Shown here: one piece after another, positions 47,539 to 59,267 of the stretch
Numbering within the stretch: the first letter of the stretch is position 1
Layout: every line of letters begins with the position of its first letter
DNA from: Bedellia somnulentella
Taxonomy: Eukaryota > Arthropoda > Insecta > Lepidoptera > Bedelliidae
Reading direction: 5' to 3'
NCBI GenBank assembly: GCA_963576735.1
Contig: OY755190.1
Coordinates: forward strand, 3,031,695-3,095,694
DNA: 64,000 bases
Translations under genes and position numbers: made by a program
Notes under the pieces: model-generated
What the model was told of the DNA's origin: nothing
Databases searched by the model: none
What the model saw: the letters and a program-made list of their open reading frames with translations, nothing else

Positions 47539-50285
47539 CTGTCAATGTCACACACGAACTTTCACCCACTGGCCACGCGACCGACCAACCGACCAACGTA
47601 ATCTGACAGCTGTCACTTAAAATGTCACTTTTGAAAGCCGCGTTTGCCCGCGTCCAAGAAAACGATGAGTTGACGGGACATGTTGGCCTATTTTTATGTC
47701 GTAATCTGAGATGATACAAAATGGCGCCCGAATCAAACGTCAAAAGATGCATAGTTTTCGTGGATGATGTAAACGCGGCTTAAAGTCACTCGTAATCACG
47801 GGCGTAACGTCTTTAGTTTTTTGTCCCCTAAGCCAGCTACTTAAATGCAACTTTATGTATAGATATTTTTTTATAGGTTTAATTTTATTTTGTGGTTTAT
47901 GTACATAGCGATGGGACGACTTTATTTTAGCAGTTGTATTACATTGGTTGATTAGTTACCAAAGCATGGAATGTTTTTATTTTAAATTTTATCGGACGTT
48001 ACCATTAAACCATACAACTATTGCTTTGCCCATAAAATATGACATTGATAGTTGATTCTGAATGTTTAACGTTCTTGATAGCACAAAAATATCTGATGTA
48101 TTGGCTATATTAATAAATAATTCTATTTCAAATAATGTAGGCAGGTCATGTAGCAAAGTTCGTGGTTGTAATTCGATTTATTCCTCGTTTATGGTCATTA
48201 GGATAGTCATTTAATAACAAGTAGCAATATTATCTAGCCAAATGACTGCTGGCAGTCATAGTTCTTCGATGTTACTATTTGACTTCTATCATATTAATTA
48301 ATGTTATCCAAAGTCGTTTGAACGGGGATGTGAAATCGAATATCTTTAGCTAAATGTTTTTGAGATGTGGAATAGATACAATATGTATTTAAAACGATTA
48401 TATAAGTGGTAGTTGATGGTTTATAGATATTGCTAACGTTGAAAGATTGTATCGGAATGGAGAATGCACTGATCGCGAAGCATTTAACACCTTAGATTCA
48501 TTATGTATTGTAAACATTGGTATCCGCGTGGCACTAATAAAAGAGGCAAAGATTAAGTATCTATACAAAAAAGACAATCGCACTAGCGAGTAAATCGTGG
48601 CTGTCCAAATATTTTATGATGACTGAGGATATCTTGGTCCTTAATTTCGTTGGTCCGTTAAAAGAATGCTAATTTCCTCAAATGTTTGTCATAACTTTTC
48701 TTTAGAGAATTATTTTATTTAATTTTTGAACAGATATGTCACGCTGTTTTTATATTGTATATTGTAATTGATCAGTCAATATTACTTGCAATAAGATGAG
48801 CCATCGCCATCTTGCAAAACAGTTTAAGATGGCCGCTGAGCGCCTTCCATATTAAAAAACCAAATCAATAAATTGTCTCTTGTCTGTTTTATCATTCGTG
48901 CCATGCCGATATCGATGTTTAACAAGAAGCTCGGTGATTGGTCCCTGATGGCGGACAATACTTTGGCTGTTGTGTATAATGATAATATATTGTAAGTAAT
49001 GTAATAATGTCCGTATGTTGGTTGAGGAGTGGTATCAAATTTGGTGCAATAATTATTGTTTAACCATATTAATAATGGGGTTCGTCAAGATGGGGTGTTG
49101 CTACTAAACGGTTTGAAGGTTTCGGTTCGGGGTTCTAGTATAATAACTGTTATTAACTATTTATTAGTAAGAGCAGCATCCCTATCATGTAGCGATACAT
49201 TTCGTGTAGTCTTCAATCAATGCAAAGCGACGAGTGATGCTTTTGTTCTAAGTATTTCTAATTCTTTTTGTTAAATAACAAATCAGTATTTTGATATTGT
49301 GTGACATTCCATAACGTTATGAACATGTCCTTGTTGTCCCCTTTAATCCGTTATGTAATTTTAGCTCTCTCCAGTTTGACTCGCTCTCGGGTTAAAGTCA
49401 ACGTACCAAAAATAATCATTTTTTGTGATTAACAGTGAAGCTTATATTTTAAATTAATATCATATATAATTGAATATATAAACATCTTAGCGGTTTTGTT
49501 CCTTCATATAAAACGTTACAATTTGGGTGGACTGAAATGTCCTGTATTTTTCTTTTACATTGTGAATAGTGATAGTCAAGTTTTCTTAATTCACAATCAT
49601 CAAATAAATATTGTTTTAATATTGCACTTTCTTTAATTTAATTATATTTAAGTTTTTTTACTTGTATAAAGTATACACGGTTCAAATATAGTTTGGTGCA
49701 TATTTGACGTATTGTTTTTTTTTTTCATCTTTTTCAGGCTTTATTTTTTGTCGTGTTTGCACTAGATAATACGATGTTACAAGTATACCTCATACATTGG
49801 GCACTAGAAATTGTGTATGAAATACAGTTAATCTGAATATTTTTGGATCTTTTAAAGTACAACTTGGTGTTTCAAATGAGGGACGTAAACTATATTAAAA
49901 TCTGTCATTATTTTCTTAAGTAGTGAGAATGCACCTTATTATTTGTAGATTGCTAGTTACAATCAATTTTGAATGAATGGGATAATATTCATTAGGAAAT
50001 CGTTCAACTTCCTCAAAATATTCAAATAATGTCTAAAATAATATCAGTGTTTTAGGATTAATATGTTAGCGAGAAAGTAGCGGTTAAAACCGAATTATTA
50101 AGGTTACCGCACCTGTTCTTGTAAAATTGCGCTAAAATTGTCAATTTAAAAAGTTGTTTAGCTATCTATGAAGTGTTTCGAGTTCTCTCAAAGACTAGCA
50201 TGTCTATTTATGTAAATGTAATTGTTGTATTTATGAACTATGAATATTTTGATGCCAACAGAAATAAAAGTAATTTAACCTGTAA
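47539..50285 (+). other. vib 3' UTR and downstream flank
   Basis: No ORF of interest is seen. An AATAAA at 48867-48872 is followed by a GT-rich stretch (ttgtctcttgtctg), making it the best first polyadenylation site. A second AATAAA lies at 50263-50268. The 3' UTR is therefore about 1.35 kb or about 2.7 kb. Repeats begin again after about 50490. Confidence 0.6.
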
Positions 50286-50493
50286 TCTATGGTTTTTGTT
50301 GTAGTTAGAATCAATTTATTATCCCGACATAGGCCACTTACTTTGCCAAGTCAAGGATCACACCTATGCTTATAACAAGGAAAGATTTTTTTATATGTTT
50401 GTAATGAATAGACTCCGAAACAACTCAACCGATTTCTGAAATTCTTTTATTAATAGAAACCTGAAACCTTCAAAAGAAACAGACTATTATATC

Positions 50494-50595
50494 ATACATA
50501 CATAAACTCGCGGCTATAAATCCCTAGAAGGGGCAGCCAGAGCGTTAGAACAAAAATTCCTTACCCACATTTAGAAGTTGAGTGGGGAAAAGACT
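50494..50595 (-). repeat. Family A SINE-like repeat, partial
   Basis: Runs from catacatacataaactcgcg to gttgagtggggaaaagac; the element's 5' half is absent. Confidence 0.75.
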
Positions 50596-50771
50596 AACGT
50601 GTTAAGTCGCAGGATATGGCTAGCTCAGTACATACTTACATATAATTTGGACTTAAACAGTAAGGAAGTGTAGGCAGCCCATCCACATTCTAACTTCACA
50701 TTTCGCCACTTAAAGCAATCGACACTAGAGTAAACGGTGAAATACGAGGGGCATGCCAGATGAAACTAGAT

Positions 50772-51000
50772 ATATACATATACTCACGGCTATATTTCCC
50801 TAGAAGGGGTAGCCAGAGCTAAGGAATTATAAACTCCTCAGCCACTTTTGGAAGTTGAGTGGGGAAAAGATGGTAAAAATTAAGGTTTCTGGTGATGGGT
50901 CTCCAACCGCATCGCCCAAAAATCCAATAAAAGCCCCAATACCCTTAGTCGCCTCTTACGACACCCGTGGGAAGAAAGGGGCAGCGACATTCTAAGCCGG
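50772..51000 (-). repeat. Family A SINE-like repeat
   Basis: Runs from tatatacatatactcacggc to cagcgacattctaagccgg. It abuts the mariner fragment at 51009 and may have inserted in it. Confidence 0.82.
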
Positions 51001-51008
51001 CCGGCCGA

Positions 51009-51585
51009 CTGTCGCTTTGATTCGTGATCATAGTTATATAGCCATGTTTCGTCACCAGTCAGTATATCATATACGTTTTCTTTTTCTCACCTCCGTTGAA
51101 TTTGTCTATCATGAATTATCCACCCGACGGTCATTCTGCTCATCGGTAAGTTTGTGCGGCACCTGTCTCGAACAACGTTTACGGAGAGAAAGGTGGTCGT
51201 GAATTATGGTTTGCATTGCTGCTGATCCAATTCCTAGTTCTCGCTCTAGCTCTACATATTATGTAATTCGTCGGTTTTCGCGAATAAGTTTTTCGACTGC
51301 ACGAACATTTTCTTGCGTGACCGCGGTTGACGGCCGTCCTGTCGTCGCTTCATCTTCGAGAGATCCCCGTCCTCTTTTAAATTCAGCAATCCAATTGAAT
51401 ACTGTTGCTTGGGAACAAGCAGACTCACCAAAAGTAGTAGCCAAAAGTTCAAAACATTCTTGAGGCCTTTATTTTGAAACCTTTTTTAAAGTCAGAATAA
51501 ATCATAGCGCGAAAATCAGGTCAACTGGGCTCCATGGTTGCAAGTGAATTCCCGCCAGATTCTCAAAAAAATGATGCTCATTCAA
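51009..51585 (-). pseudogene. mariner-like transposase fragment
   Basis: On the minus strand the N-terminal DNA-binding part is seen at 51444-51259: TVFNWIAEFKRGRGSLEDEA, TGRPSTAVTQENVRAVEKLI. Further along, LTGDETWLYNYDHES (about 51060-51015) is the first catalytic Asp region. The rest of the catalytic core is missing and the parts are in different frames. This is a third, different mariner lineage in the window. Confidence 0.8.
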
Positions 51586-51588
51586 AAA

Positions 51589-52156
51589 ATAATTTTTAAC
51601 AAAAAGAAAACCGACTTCATAGAAAAACAACCGAAAATAAACAATCTAGTACTAAAAAGTACGAAATAAGTTTTTTAATTGAATATGAGTACTGTGATTG
51701 ATACCTTAGCAATGTCTTTATTCCACACGCGTCAGTTCAACCTACCTAAACATTACAATTCTCTTAAATTAATTTGTGAGCCGGTGCCAGCCTCGATGAT
51801 TATTGATAATAAGAAGTGTTTATTTCGCACTTCATATACATGTAAAATGTAGGATACCTTGTAGTTGTAGGGTAAATTGATTTTTGTACGATATAATATT
51901 TTTTAGATTGTAATAATCAGAGATAGATAGCAGGGTGAATTTACTTTTGTTTGTCTGGCACCGACTCAAAAATTAATTTAAGAGAATTTTAATATTTAGG
52001 TAGGTTGAACTGACGCGTGTGGAATAAAGAAATTGCTAAGGTATCAATCACAGTACTCATATTCAATTAAAAAACTTATTTCGTACTTTTTAGTACTAGA
52101 TTGTTTATTTTCGGTTGTTTTTCTATGAAGTCGGTTTTCTTTTTGTTAAAAATTAT
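51589..52156. mobile_element. Fold-back/MITE element with arms of about 190 bp
   Basis: The left end ATAATTTTTAACAAAAAGAA is inverted at the right end (52137-52156). The arms contain accgacttcatagaaaaaca, agtactaaaaagtacgaaat and ccacacgcgtcagttcaacc, all matched in inverse order on the right. The centre (about 51795-51970) is unique. No ORF. 568 bp in all. Confidence 0.85.
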
Positions 52157-52359
52157 TTTATTTTACGAGTTTTAGAGATGGGTAGACCTGGCAAAGATGC
52201 CTCTCGGATGAGGAAGCGACAATTACTGTATTATTCTTCGTATTTCCGGTATTTCTATTATAGTACGATATTAAATAGGCTCAACCATATGTAACCTTAC
52301 ATTGTTCTTAAAATCCTTCGAAGGGCGATGGTCTTCAATTCTACATCTCAAGAAAGACT

Positions 52360-52527
52360 CAAACGCTCACGCCGAATATCCCTGAAGGGGTTAGCAGAGG
52401 TAGTAATACTTCTGAATATCACGTGACATGTCACCTGTTGTTCAGAGTACCCACGATTTATTAGGTAGTGTTCTCACGTTATACAGGGCAGGCCTATCGG
52501 CGTTTTGAACTAATACACTGTCACATA
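52360..52527 (-). repeat. Family B SINE fragment
   Basis: Contains aaacgctcacgccgaatatc, cacgtgacatgtcacctgtt and agggcaggcctatcggcgtt. The tRNA-like head is missing. Confidence 0.72.
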
Positions 52528-52544
52528 ATTGTGAGTTTCGACAG

Positions 52545-53050
52545 TCCCCTCGATTTCCTGGGATGCCATCATCAGATCCTGGTCTCATGATACTTTCTCG
52601 GTAACAATAACATAACAAAAGAAATGTTTAGTGAACCTGTACTTCTCCTCATAAAAGCTACGAAGAGGAGTATAAATCTATATAGAATGTGGAAAGAACT
52701 GTTTCCTAATACCTAGTGATTGAGGATCCACACCTTCTATCATCAGCTCAGCAGCATAACAATATGATTTTCAGAAGCAAATGCCAATATAAGTTCAGAA
52801 AATATGTAAAACGCGGTACATTTGCCTATAAAATTTGAGGGTTCCCCTCGATTTCTCCAGGATCCCATCATCAGACCCTGATATCCTCATCATGGTACCA
52901 ATCCGGGAGTATCTTCTTTCGAATAAAAAAATAATAATCAAAATCGGTTCATAAATGGCGAAGTAATCGGCGAACAAACATAAAAAAAAAAAAAAAATAT
53001 ACCGGTCGAATTGAGAACACTCCTTTTTTTGAAGTCGGTTAATAAAAAAT
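52545..53050. repeat. Lepidopteran-type retroelement tail repeats
   Basis: Two related stretches, cccctcgatttcctgggatg (about 52553) and cccctcgatttctccaggat (about 52846), are followed in the second case by tcggcgaacaaacataaaaa, an A run and tttgaagtcggttaataaaa. The end is typical of widespread moth and butterfly retroelement 3' sequences. Confidence 0.5.
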
Positions 53051-54720
53051 AAATAAAAGAAGTGTGTTCTATATTCAAATATGTCAATAAAAACCAGCCT
53101 ATAAGATGGTGTATATTTTGCCAGTGTCAATTAAATGAGAAAAGAGTATAGCTAACTTCTATTGGTATGCCCCTCGTAAATACCCACAAAAAACCTTCTG
53201 AAAAAACTAGCCAAACCTCGATGGAGCTGCTAGTTTATGTCTAAAAAAATATTATATCAGTGCCATCTTACTGAGATTTCTTTATTATTATAGTAAATTT
53301 TATATGACTAGCTGTGTACTCAAACGTGAAACGTATAAAGAAGGGAAATAATAATGGTTCCGAAAAATAAATGAATCTCCAACTACATCTGTCCGACTTT
53401 TATTTTAATAAACCAGCGTTTTAATAAATTACTATCAAAAAACCCATAAGATACCGAAAAATTTAAATGAATTTAACATTCACCTATGAACAGGATAGAA
53501 TTTCATTTTTACTTACAAATATATTTAACTTCGAATAATAAAACTAAACTTACCGAAACCGAATAAAATACTGAACCTCCGAAAAGTTTATCCATTGGGG
53601 GGGTTGGGGGTTCTAAAGCTCCCTGCAGGTGAAGAAAAGTTAGGTCTCATTTAGCTAGGTTAGGTTATGTATAAAACGAGCGAGCGAAGCGCAGTGGAGC
53701 GAGCACCTTAAATGCATAATCCCTATGAAACATGTAGTGTAATTTATGAATAACTTGTAGGCAAGTAAAGGTAAAAATTACAAACCATTGTTATCAGCAT
53801 AATTTTAGTTGGTAGAAAAGTATTGTGGCAATAAACAGACATATAAATTTTTCGAAGATTTAAGTATGTCATTCGCTCGTTTCGTCATTTTTACTCAGAC
53901 AAAAGTAGTCGGAAATTTAGTATTTTAGGCAGTAAATTGAATATTTTTTGTAAGGACAATTATTATTTTACTATCGGAACTTTTAGTACTACCCTATAAA
54001 GAATGTTCAACGGCCAGTCATATAACATAGCGTATAATTATTTAAAAAACTGCGTTCTGATCCTATCCAAAGGTCCTCAAATAGGGGCCTCAAAATGCAG
54101 CGAAATGGCTCCAGTAAAAGTAAAGGGTAGTATGGATGGCAGTGTTTGCTTCGCGCTCGACTTGGCGGGGGGCACTACCGTGCCCCAGATTGGTAATAAA
54201 TTATTATCCACCTATAGCTATCACATAATAGCTCTCTTCAAAGTAATGATAACATAAGATTTGGGATGAGATAACAGAATAAAACCAAATAAGAATGGTG
54301 TTGGTAACAATAACATTTTATTATTTAATAGAACAAATTACTTATAAATAAAAAAGACACATAAAATGACTGGTTTAACTTAATAATACAGTTGGTGATG
54401 GAGTGCAAGTTCAATTGGAATAAAATGAACCAAAATTTAAAATCTGGCTTTTGAGAGTGCCAAATGTAATGAGATCTATTAACAAACATTTTAAATATAA
54501 TAATTTATTGTGCCAATTATATGTTTCACAAATTACATAAAATAAACTGAAAATGTATTTGTAACAGAAATACTTATGGACAAATAAAATATAGTTTTAA
54601 AAAAACTATATTTGTGAAACTTAAACGCTAAAGTGTGTGTCTTGTGTATTTGAGTTTTGTGCATGAAATATATTGTATTGCACAAATAATTAATATCAAT
54701 GAAGTAGCTGCAACACCGTA
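53051..54720. other. Gene-free AT-rich stretch
   Basis: Nothing firm is found. An 84-aa frame at 54003-54257 has no recognised motif and is probably chance. A two-unit TTAGG-like motif lies at about 53679. Confidence 0.6.
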
Positions 54721-55101
54721 TTAAGGTGCCGTTAGTTCAGCGAACAGAGTTTTTGAAACATTATAATGCGTATGTTTATAATTATATATAACTATATGGT
54801 TTTGAAAAAAATACATCAAAATCTTGAGGCTTTTCTGCTGTGAAATTGGCGATTCGAAACATGATTAATAAATTTTCGCTCGATAGAAAAAAATCCCCAA
54901 CATACCTCTAATTACACTCTTTAAAATGGTTTTATATTTTATTTATTTTACCTACTTACATATAACTTGCATTAATTTGTGCATTTGTATTTCTAATAAT
55001 AATTGGCGATTGTTTTCTTTTTTAATAAATTCAATAAAACAAATATTTTAAAAACATCGATATTCGCGGTCCTACTCGTGCCCGAGCGCCGCCCGTCGTG
55101 G
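54721..55101 (+). repeat. Dispersed repeat X, first piece
   Basis: Starts ttaaggtgccgttagttcag and matches the reverse complement of about 16880-17235 (for example cctctaattacactctttaa and aacatcgatattcgc). The next piece of the same repeat starts only at about 59000. Confidence 0.82.
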
Positions 55102-55302
55102 CTATTCCCTAGAAATGGGGATAGCCACCCCTCCCCTCCATCGCCTGGGGAGGTGCTCAATGACCGGGGGGGACGTTCCCCCCCGTGACGAAGCTGGGCC
55201 ATGGGGGCAACCCCGACGCCCATCCCGCGCGTGCCGAGCCTGGTCTTTCCGCGCGTGCCGAGCCTGGTCTTTTGTGCCGCGTGGATGTTTCCGTTCGAGC
55301 CC
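55102..55302. other. GC-rich segment between repeat X and the P-like insertion
   Basis: About 200 bp of high GC, with the direct repeat gcgcgtgccgagcctggtct. It is absent from the copy of X at 16.8 kb, so it is either an insertion here or a deletion there. The short frames on both strands overlap each other and carry no motif. Confidence 0.5.
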
Positions 55303-55465
55303 GCTCAGAGCCACGCTAGGATCTCCACCCATAATTTTGATGTGATGCTGAATTTATATGGAAACTAAAGCCATCTATTACGGTTCGCTAAAACTATTTA
55401 GTTGATGGTGATACCTTACCTAAAAACGCAAACGTAAACGGGAAAATACATTTTTATTCTGTTAT

Positions 55466-58044
55466 GTCCTTGTATAAACCTAGCCCAAAAACCTACAGAC
55501 TTCTCAGCGAAATTTGTATCTTACCTAAAAAAAAAACTTTACAAAAATTCTTGCAAAAGGTAAATTTAAAGCCTGGCGTTGATAAAATGATGAAAAAATG
55601 TTTTAAGACTTAAAAAAAAGTGCAATCAATACCCAAATCCCATAGATATTGTACCGTTGTGTTTGATGAGATGGCAACAGCTCCAAGCTTAAGATATAAT
55701 AGAAATAACGACGAAATCTGTGGGTTTGTTGATGATGGCACAAATAAAACTCAACATTTTGCTGACCATGTCCTAGTTTATATGGTTAGAGGTATAATAA
55801 AAAAATTCAAACAGCCGGTTGCATACAGTTTTTGTAGTGGCACTACCAATTCGGTATGCAAAGTTTTACAAAAGTGGTGCTGATTACGAAATCATTTCGA
55901 GATATTATGTTTTTAAAACATATTTTCTTGAAATGAAATCAAAAAAAGCTAAGATGACCGTTATTTTAACAAAATACTGTAACAGTATTTGACCTTCAGC
56001 GTTATTTCAAAGACAATCGTTTTTGCAGTTTATAAATAAAATATCGAAAATGAAAAGTTTGTTTAGTATAATATCGTCATAATTTCATTTGATCACAAAT
56101 TCGTGAAATGTTTTGCAATCAGCAACATTTTTATTTAACATTTTCGCTTTATTTGCATGTCGCTACGTGATATTTTCGATCGATGACGTCATTAAGTACA
56201 AACGTTGAACAATCTTTAAAAAATCATAACTTTGCAATTACTCATTTTAGATGTTAAATATTCAAATTAGTCTTTTATTTTCTTGTTTGCTATCGAATAA
56301 AAATATTCAATAAATACCAAAAAAATACTTTGCATACCGAATTGTTGGCAGTAATAAATAAATTACAAGAATATGGCTTGTTTGTCATTGCCATAGTTTG
56401 CGACTAGGGGGCTACAAATATAGCTGCAGTGAACTCGTTGCTTAATGATACTAAGGGGGTATACCTCCGAAAGAATGAAGAATGGGAAGGTGGTTTTTTT
56501 GAGGTTGGGGGCAAAAAAATCTACCCAATTTATGATCCTCCTCATTTGATGAAGGGAATCAGAAACAATCTTCTGCTAAAGGACCTGAAATGCCAAATTA
56601 ATGGTAAAACATGTACTGCCAAACGGGATCACATTATTAATTTGTACAGACGAGCTCCAGGATATAAAGGTGTTAGAATGGTACCGAAATTAACAGCAAG
56701 ACATGTAATCCCAAAACTCATTCCTAAAATGAAAGTGAAGCACAGCACTCAAGTATTCAGCAGGAGTGTTGGTGTTGCTATGGGATATATGGCCGGTAAG
56801 AACATAAATAATACGTCATTTGTCCATCATCATCATAAACACAGTGATTTATTAAGATTTAGAAATTATTAAGATTAATTCACCAATGCATTTTTTTCTA
56901 TTTCTGAAAATGGAAAATTGCCAGAGGAAGCGAAACAAACGGCTGATGTGCTTATTTTATTTGATAATTTATTTGATTCCGTCAATGGCAACTTTAGCAA
57001 AGTTAAGGGAGGTAAAATATATAGATCGGCGTTAACTCCTAACTCTCCACACCATAAGCTCTGGCGAGATAGCATACCAATTCTTAAGAGTATGAAATAT
57101 TTGAATAAACGAGGTCAAACAAAAGTGGTTCCTTCTTTAACCAGTTGGATCAAAACTCTGGAGTCTTTCAAAAACATTGCCAGACATATGTTCAGTCGCA
57201 GTTCAGTCTTTTATTAAGAAATTTTAACCAAGACCCACTAGAAAACTTTTTCGGTGCCATACGCTCCCACCGCCAAAGTAATATAATGCCTGATGCTTTT
57301 GCATTCCAATCAGCATACAAAACAATATTAATAAATAATTTAAGCTCGGCTCATTCTATTGGAGCTAATTGTGAGAAGGATCAGTCGAGGTGTCTACATA
57401 GTTTACGTTACTTCTTTAAAGAGGACCATATTCCAGTGCATGACGAAATAATAACAATAGACGAAGAAGATTTGAACGTAAACTTTGTAGACACTGAAGC
57501 ACTGATCCATAGTCAAACGGCCGTAGATATTGAAAAATGTGCAGCAATTGGCTATTGCAGTGGGTGGCTAGTTAAGAAAGCAAAAAATCTAATAAAAGGT
57601 TGCAAAACGTGTAAATAAAATATAGAAAGCTCCGAGGTGTTGGAATTCCACAATTTTATTAAAGCAAAGGAATACTCAAATAAGAGTTGGTTATGCTATC
57701 CGACCAGGGCAATATTCGACTACTTTTGTCAATTGGAGAGTATAATAGATAGCATTTTTTCCAGAGACTGCACAAGAAAAGGGTTTAAAAGTTACATAAA
57801 ACTTGTTGCAACCATAAATTTAGATTTTAACTTTTTAACCTGTGAAAAACATAAGCAGTCTCTGGAAGATTTCTTATTAGAAAAAATGATCATATTTTTT
57901 ATAAATAACCTATGTAAGGAGTTAACGTTCATATTGAATGGGAAACATGAAAATTTTGATGGGGAAAATATATTAAAAAAGGGAGCTTCCGAGTATCATT
58001 CAAAAAACAAGCTCAGAAGGAGAACTGACAAACTGGTCAAGTAG
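55466..58044 (+). pseudogene. P-element/THAP9-type transposase, multiply disrupted
   Basis: Pieces in order: the helical domain before the core (SPKTYRLLSEICILPKKKTL), then RYCTVVFDEMATAPSL with the first acidic residue and FADHVLVYMVRGI. After a nested insertion come VCD-stop-GATNIAAVNSLL, YPIYDPPHLMKGIRNNLLL, and after further breaks NFNQDPLENFFGAIRSHRQS with the conserved Glu. C-terminal frames run to 58044. The N-terminal THAP zinc finger is not seen. Breaks include a TAA near 55612, the nested MITE, a TAG where Gln is expected after VCD, stops near 56871 and a frameshift near 57190. It should be inactive. Confidence 0.85.
55852..56339. mobile_element. MITE nested in the P-like transposase
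   Basis: CGGTATGCAAAGT at the left and its inverse at the right are both bordered by AATT. The 488-bp body has small hairpins and no ORF. It separates the FCSGTTN block from the ELLAVINKLQEYG block of the transposase, so it is younger than the P-like element. Confidence 0.75.
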
Positions 58045-58725
58045 TAGGAGTTTAATATGGAACATGCAAATGCTGTTTTTTTACAAACAATTTATTCTAA
58101 CATTAAACTATCATGAATAACGTTAATAATACAAATTTAAATTTAATTAAAACCAACCAAGTTATTAGCTATCAAAAATAATGTTTCATCTCTTTGTCAC
58201 TGAAACGATCTGTGACGTCAGTTCTGCAAATCGCATACAAAACAATTGAAGATCGTAAGCGTTTCGTAAGGCGTTTGCAGTAATGACACAGGTCGTCTCT
58301 CCGTCTCTTTTTATCACATAATTGAATCGATGTATCTTCCATATTTTAAAACATTACAAAAAAAATATATTTACGGTACTTAATGGAAAGGAAAATTCTT
58401 TCAACATAAATGATAAAAAAAGTACCTATGCATCTTCCCTATTTAAGGTTAAGGCCAGGATCAGACATATAATAAGTTTATGGTTTTATTTTAAAAATAT
58501 TAACTATGAATAAACAAAAAACTGTGTAATAATCGGTCTTTTATTTATTGAACTACAGCATATGACGGTCAGCTTAAACATATTATTTTGATTTTAAATA
58601 TCTAAGTTACTTCTGTTACGATTTAATATTATCTTTACATCAATCCAAACCTTAAGTATAAAAGTATGAACAAAGTAGAAAGAACTCAGAAGCTCAAAAT
58701 CAAAATACATATTTTAATGGTTCAG
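58045..58725. other. 3' non-coding part of the P-like insertion
   Basis: AT-rich; a 63-aa frame at 58322-58513 (NRCIFHILKHYKKNIFTVLN) has no clear motif. It could be a last scrap of transposase or chance. Confidence 0.45.
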
Positions 58726-58839
58726 GTGGTCCGTCAAGCTTTGAACGGTTTTAGAATTTTTTAAACAGTTTTTGTATTATGTTACAATATACAAAAACTG
58801 TTTAAAAAATCTAAAACTGCTCAGAGCTTGATAGACCAC
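58726..58839. repeat. Inverted repeat, arms about 51 bp
   Basis: gtggtccgtcaagctttgaa at the left faces gagcttgatagaccac at the right; the inner parts aaacagtttttgta and tacaaaaactgttt pair exactly. Loop about 12 nt. It lies in the 3' non-coding part of the P-like element. Confidence 0.82.
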
Positions 58840-59004
58840 CCAAGAAGGAAACAAATGAATTGAATATTCCCGCCAACGCCGTCACCATGGTAACGAACGT
58901 TTTAGCGAATTTGACTAGATGGCGTTAGTTTCCATAGTTTTAGCAATTGGTAAAGAAAGAAACGTCTTACTCCAGTGGTATAATTCTAGAGTCTTTGCTC
59001 AGAG

Positions 59005-59267
59005 CTCGGCGAGCTGCTTTAGGGGATGGACATGGACCTATGTCGCGCGCGCCTTGTGTTACAGATCTTACAATTTACGCGCGTGCGGCGCCGTTAGTGT
59101 GCGAGTGACCTATCTGTATACGATGCGCGTCAATGTAGGCGTGAGAGTGACCGTGCGTACGGTTAGCATTAGCAAATATAAAAGAATTCATTCAATTCAT
59201 AGATTGCACTCATTTTTATATTTTATTTATTAATATATTAGGAATGGGAAAAAGAACAAAACCGTTA
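59005..59267 (+). repeat. Dispersed repeat X, middle piece
   Basis: Matches the reverse complement of about 16590-16850: ctcggcgagctgctttaggg, gcgcgcgccttgtgttacag, aatgggaaaaagaacaaaac. It is cut after ccgttaa by the LINE insertion. Confidence 0.83.

Larger units (their letters stand above)
55311..58996 (+). mobile_element. P-element-like insertion, decayed
   Basis: Flanked by GCTCAGAG on both sides (55303-55310 and 58997-59004), the 8-bp duplication expected of P elements. The uninterrupted copy of the host repeat has a single GCTCAGTG at this place (minus strand, about 16852-16859). Inside is a THAP9/P-type transposase remnant. Inverted repeats of about 37 bp lie subterminally (55358-55395 and 58899-58935), but the outermost bases do not pair, so exact termini remain uncertain. 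Confidence 0.72.

Noticed and set aside
53675..53695. TTAGG telomeric repeat (gctaggttaggttatg)
   Set aside because: There are only about two units, in a region of moth-type dispersed repeat. This is far too short for a telomere or a clear interstitial telomeric tract.
54003..54257. 84-aa plus-strand frame with DLAGGTTVPQIG
   Set aside because: No family is recognised, there are no neighbouring exon signals and it is of chance length. Left as unassigned.
55003..55345. Overlapping frames of 60-76 aa on both strands
   Set aside because: GC-rich low-complexity sequence keeps several frames open at once. None has a motif, and they mirror each other.
59244..59267. ATG at 59244 as true start of the LINE reverse transcriptase
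   Set aside because: This ATG belongs to repeat X, which continues elsewhere without the LINE. The LINE sequence begins at about 59268 as a 5'-truncated insertion.
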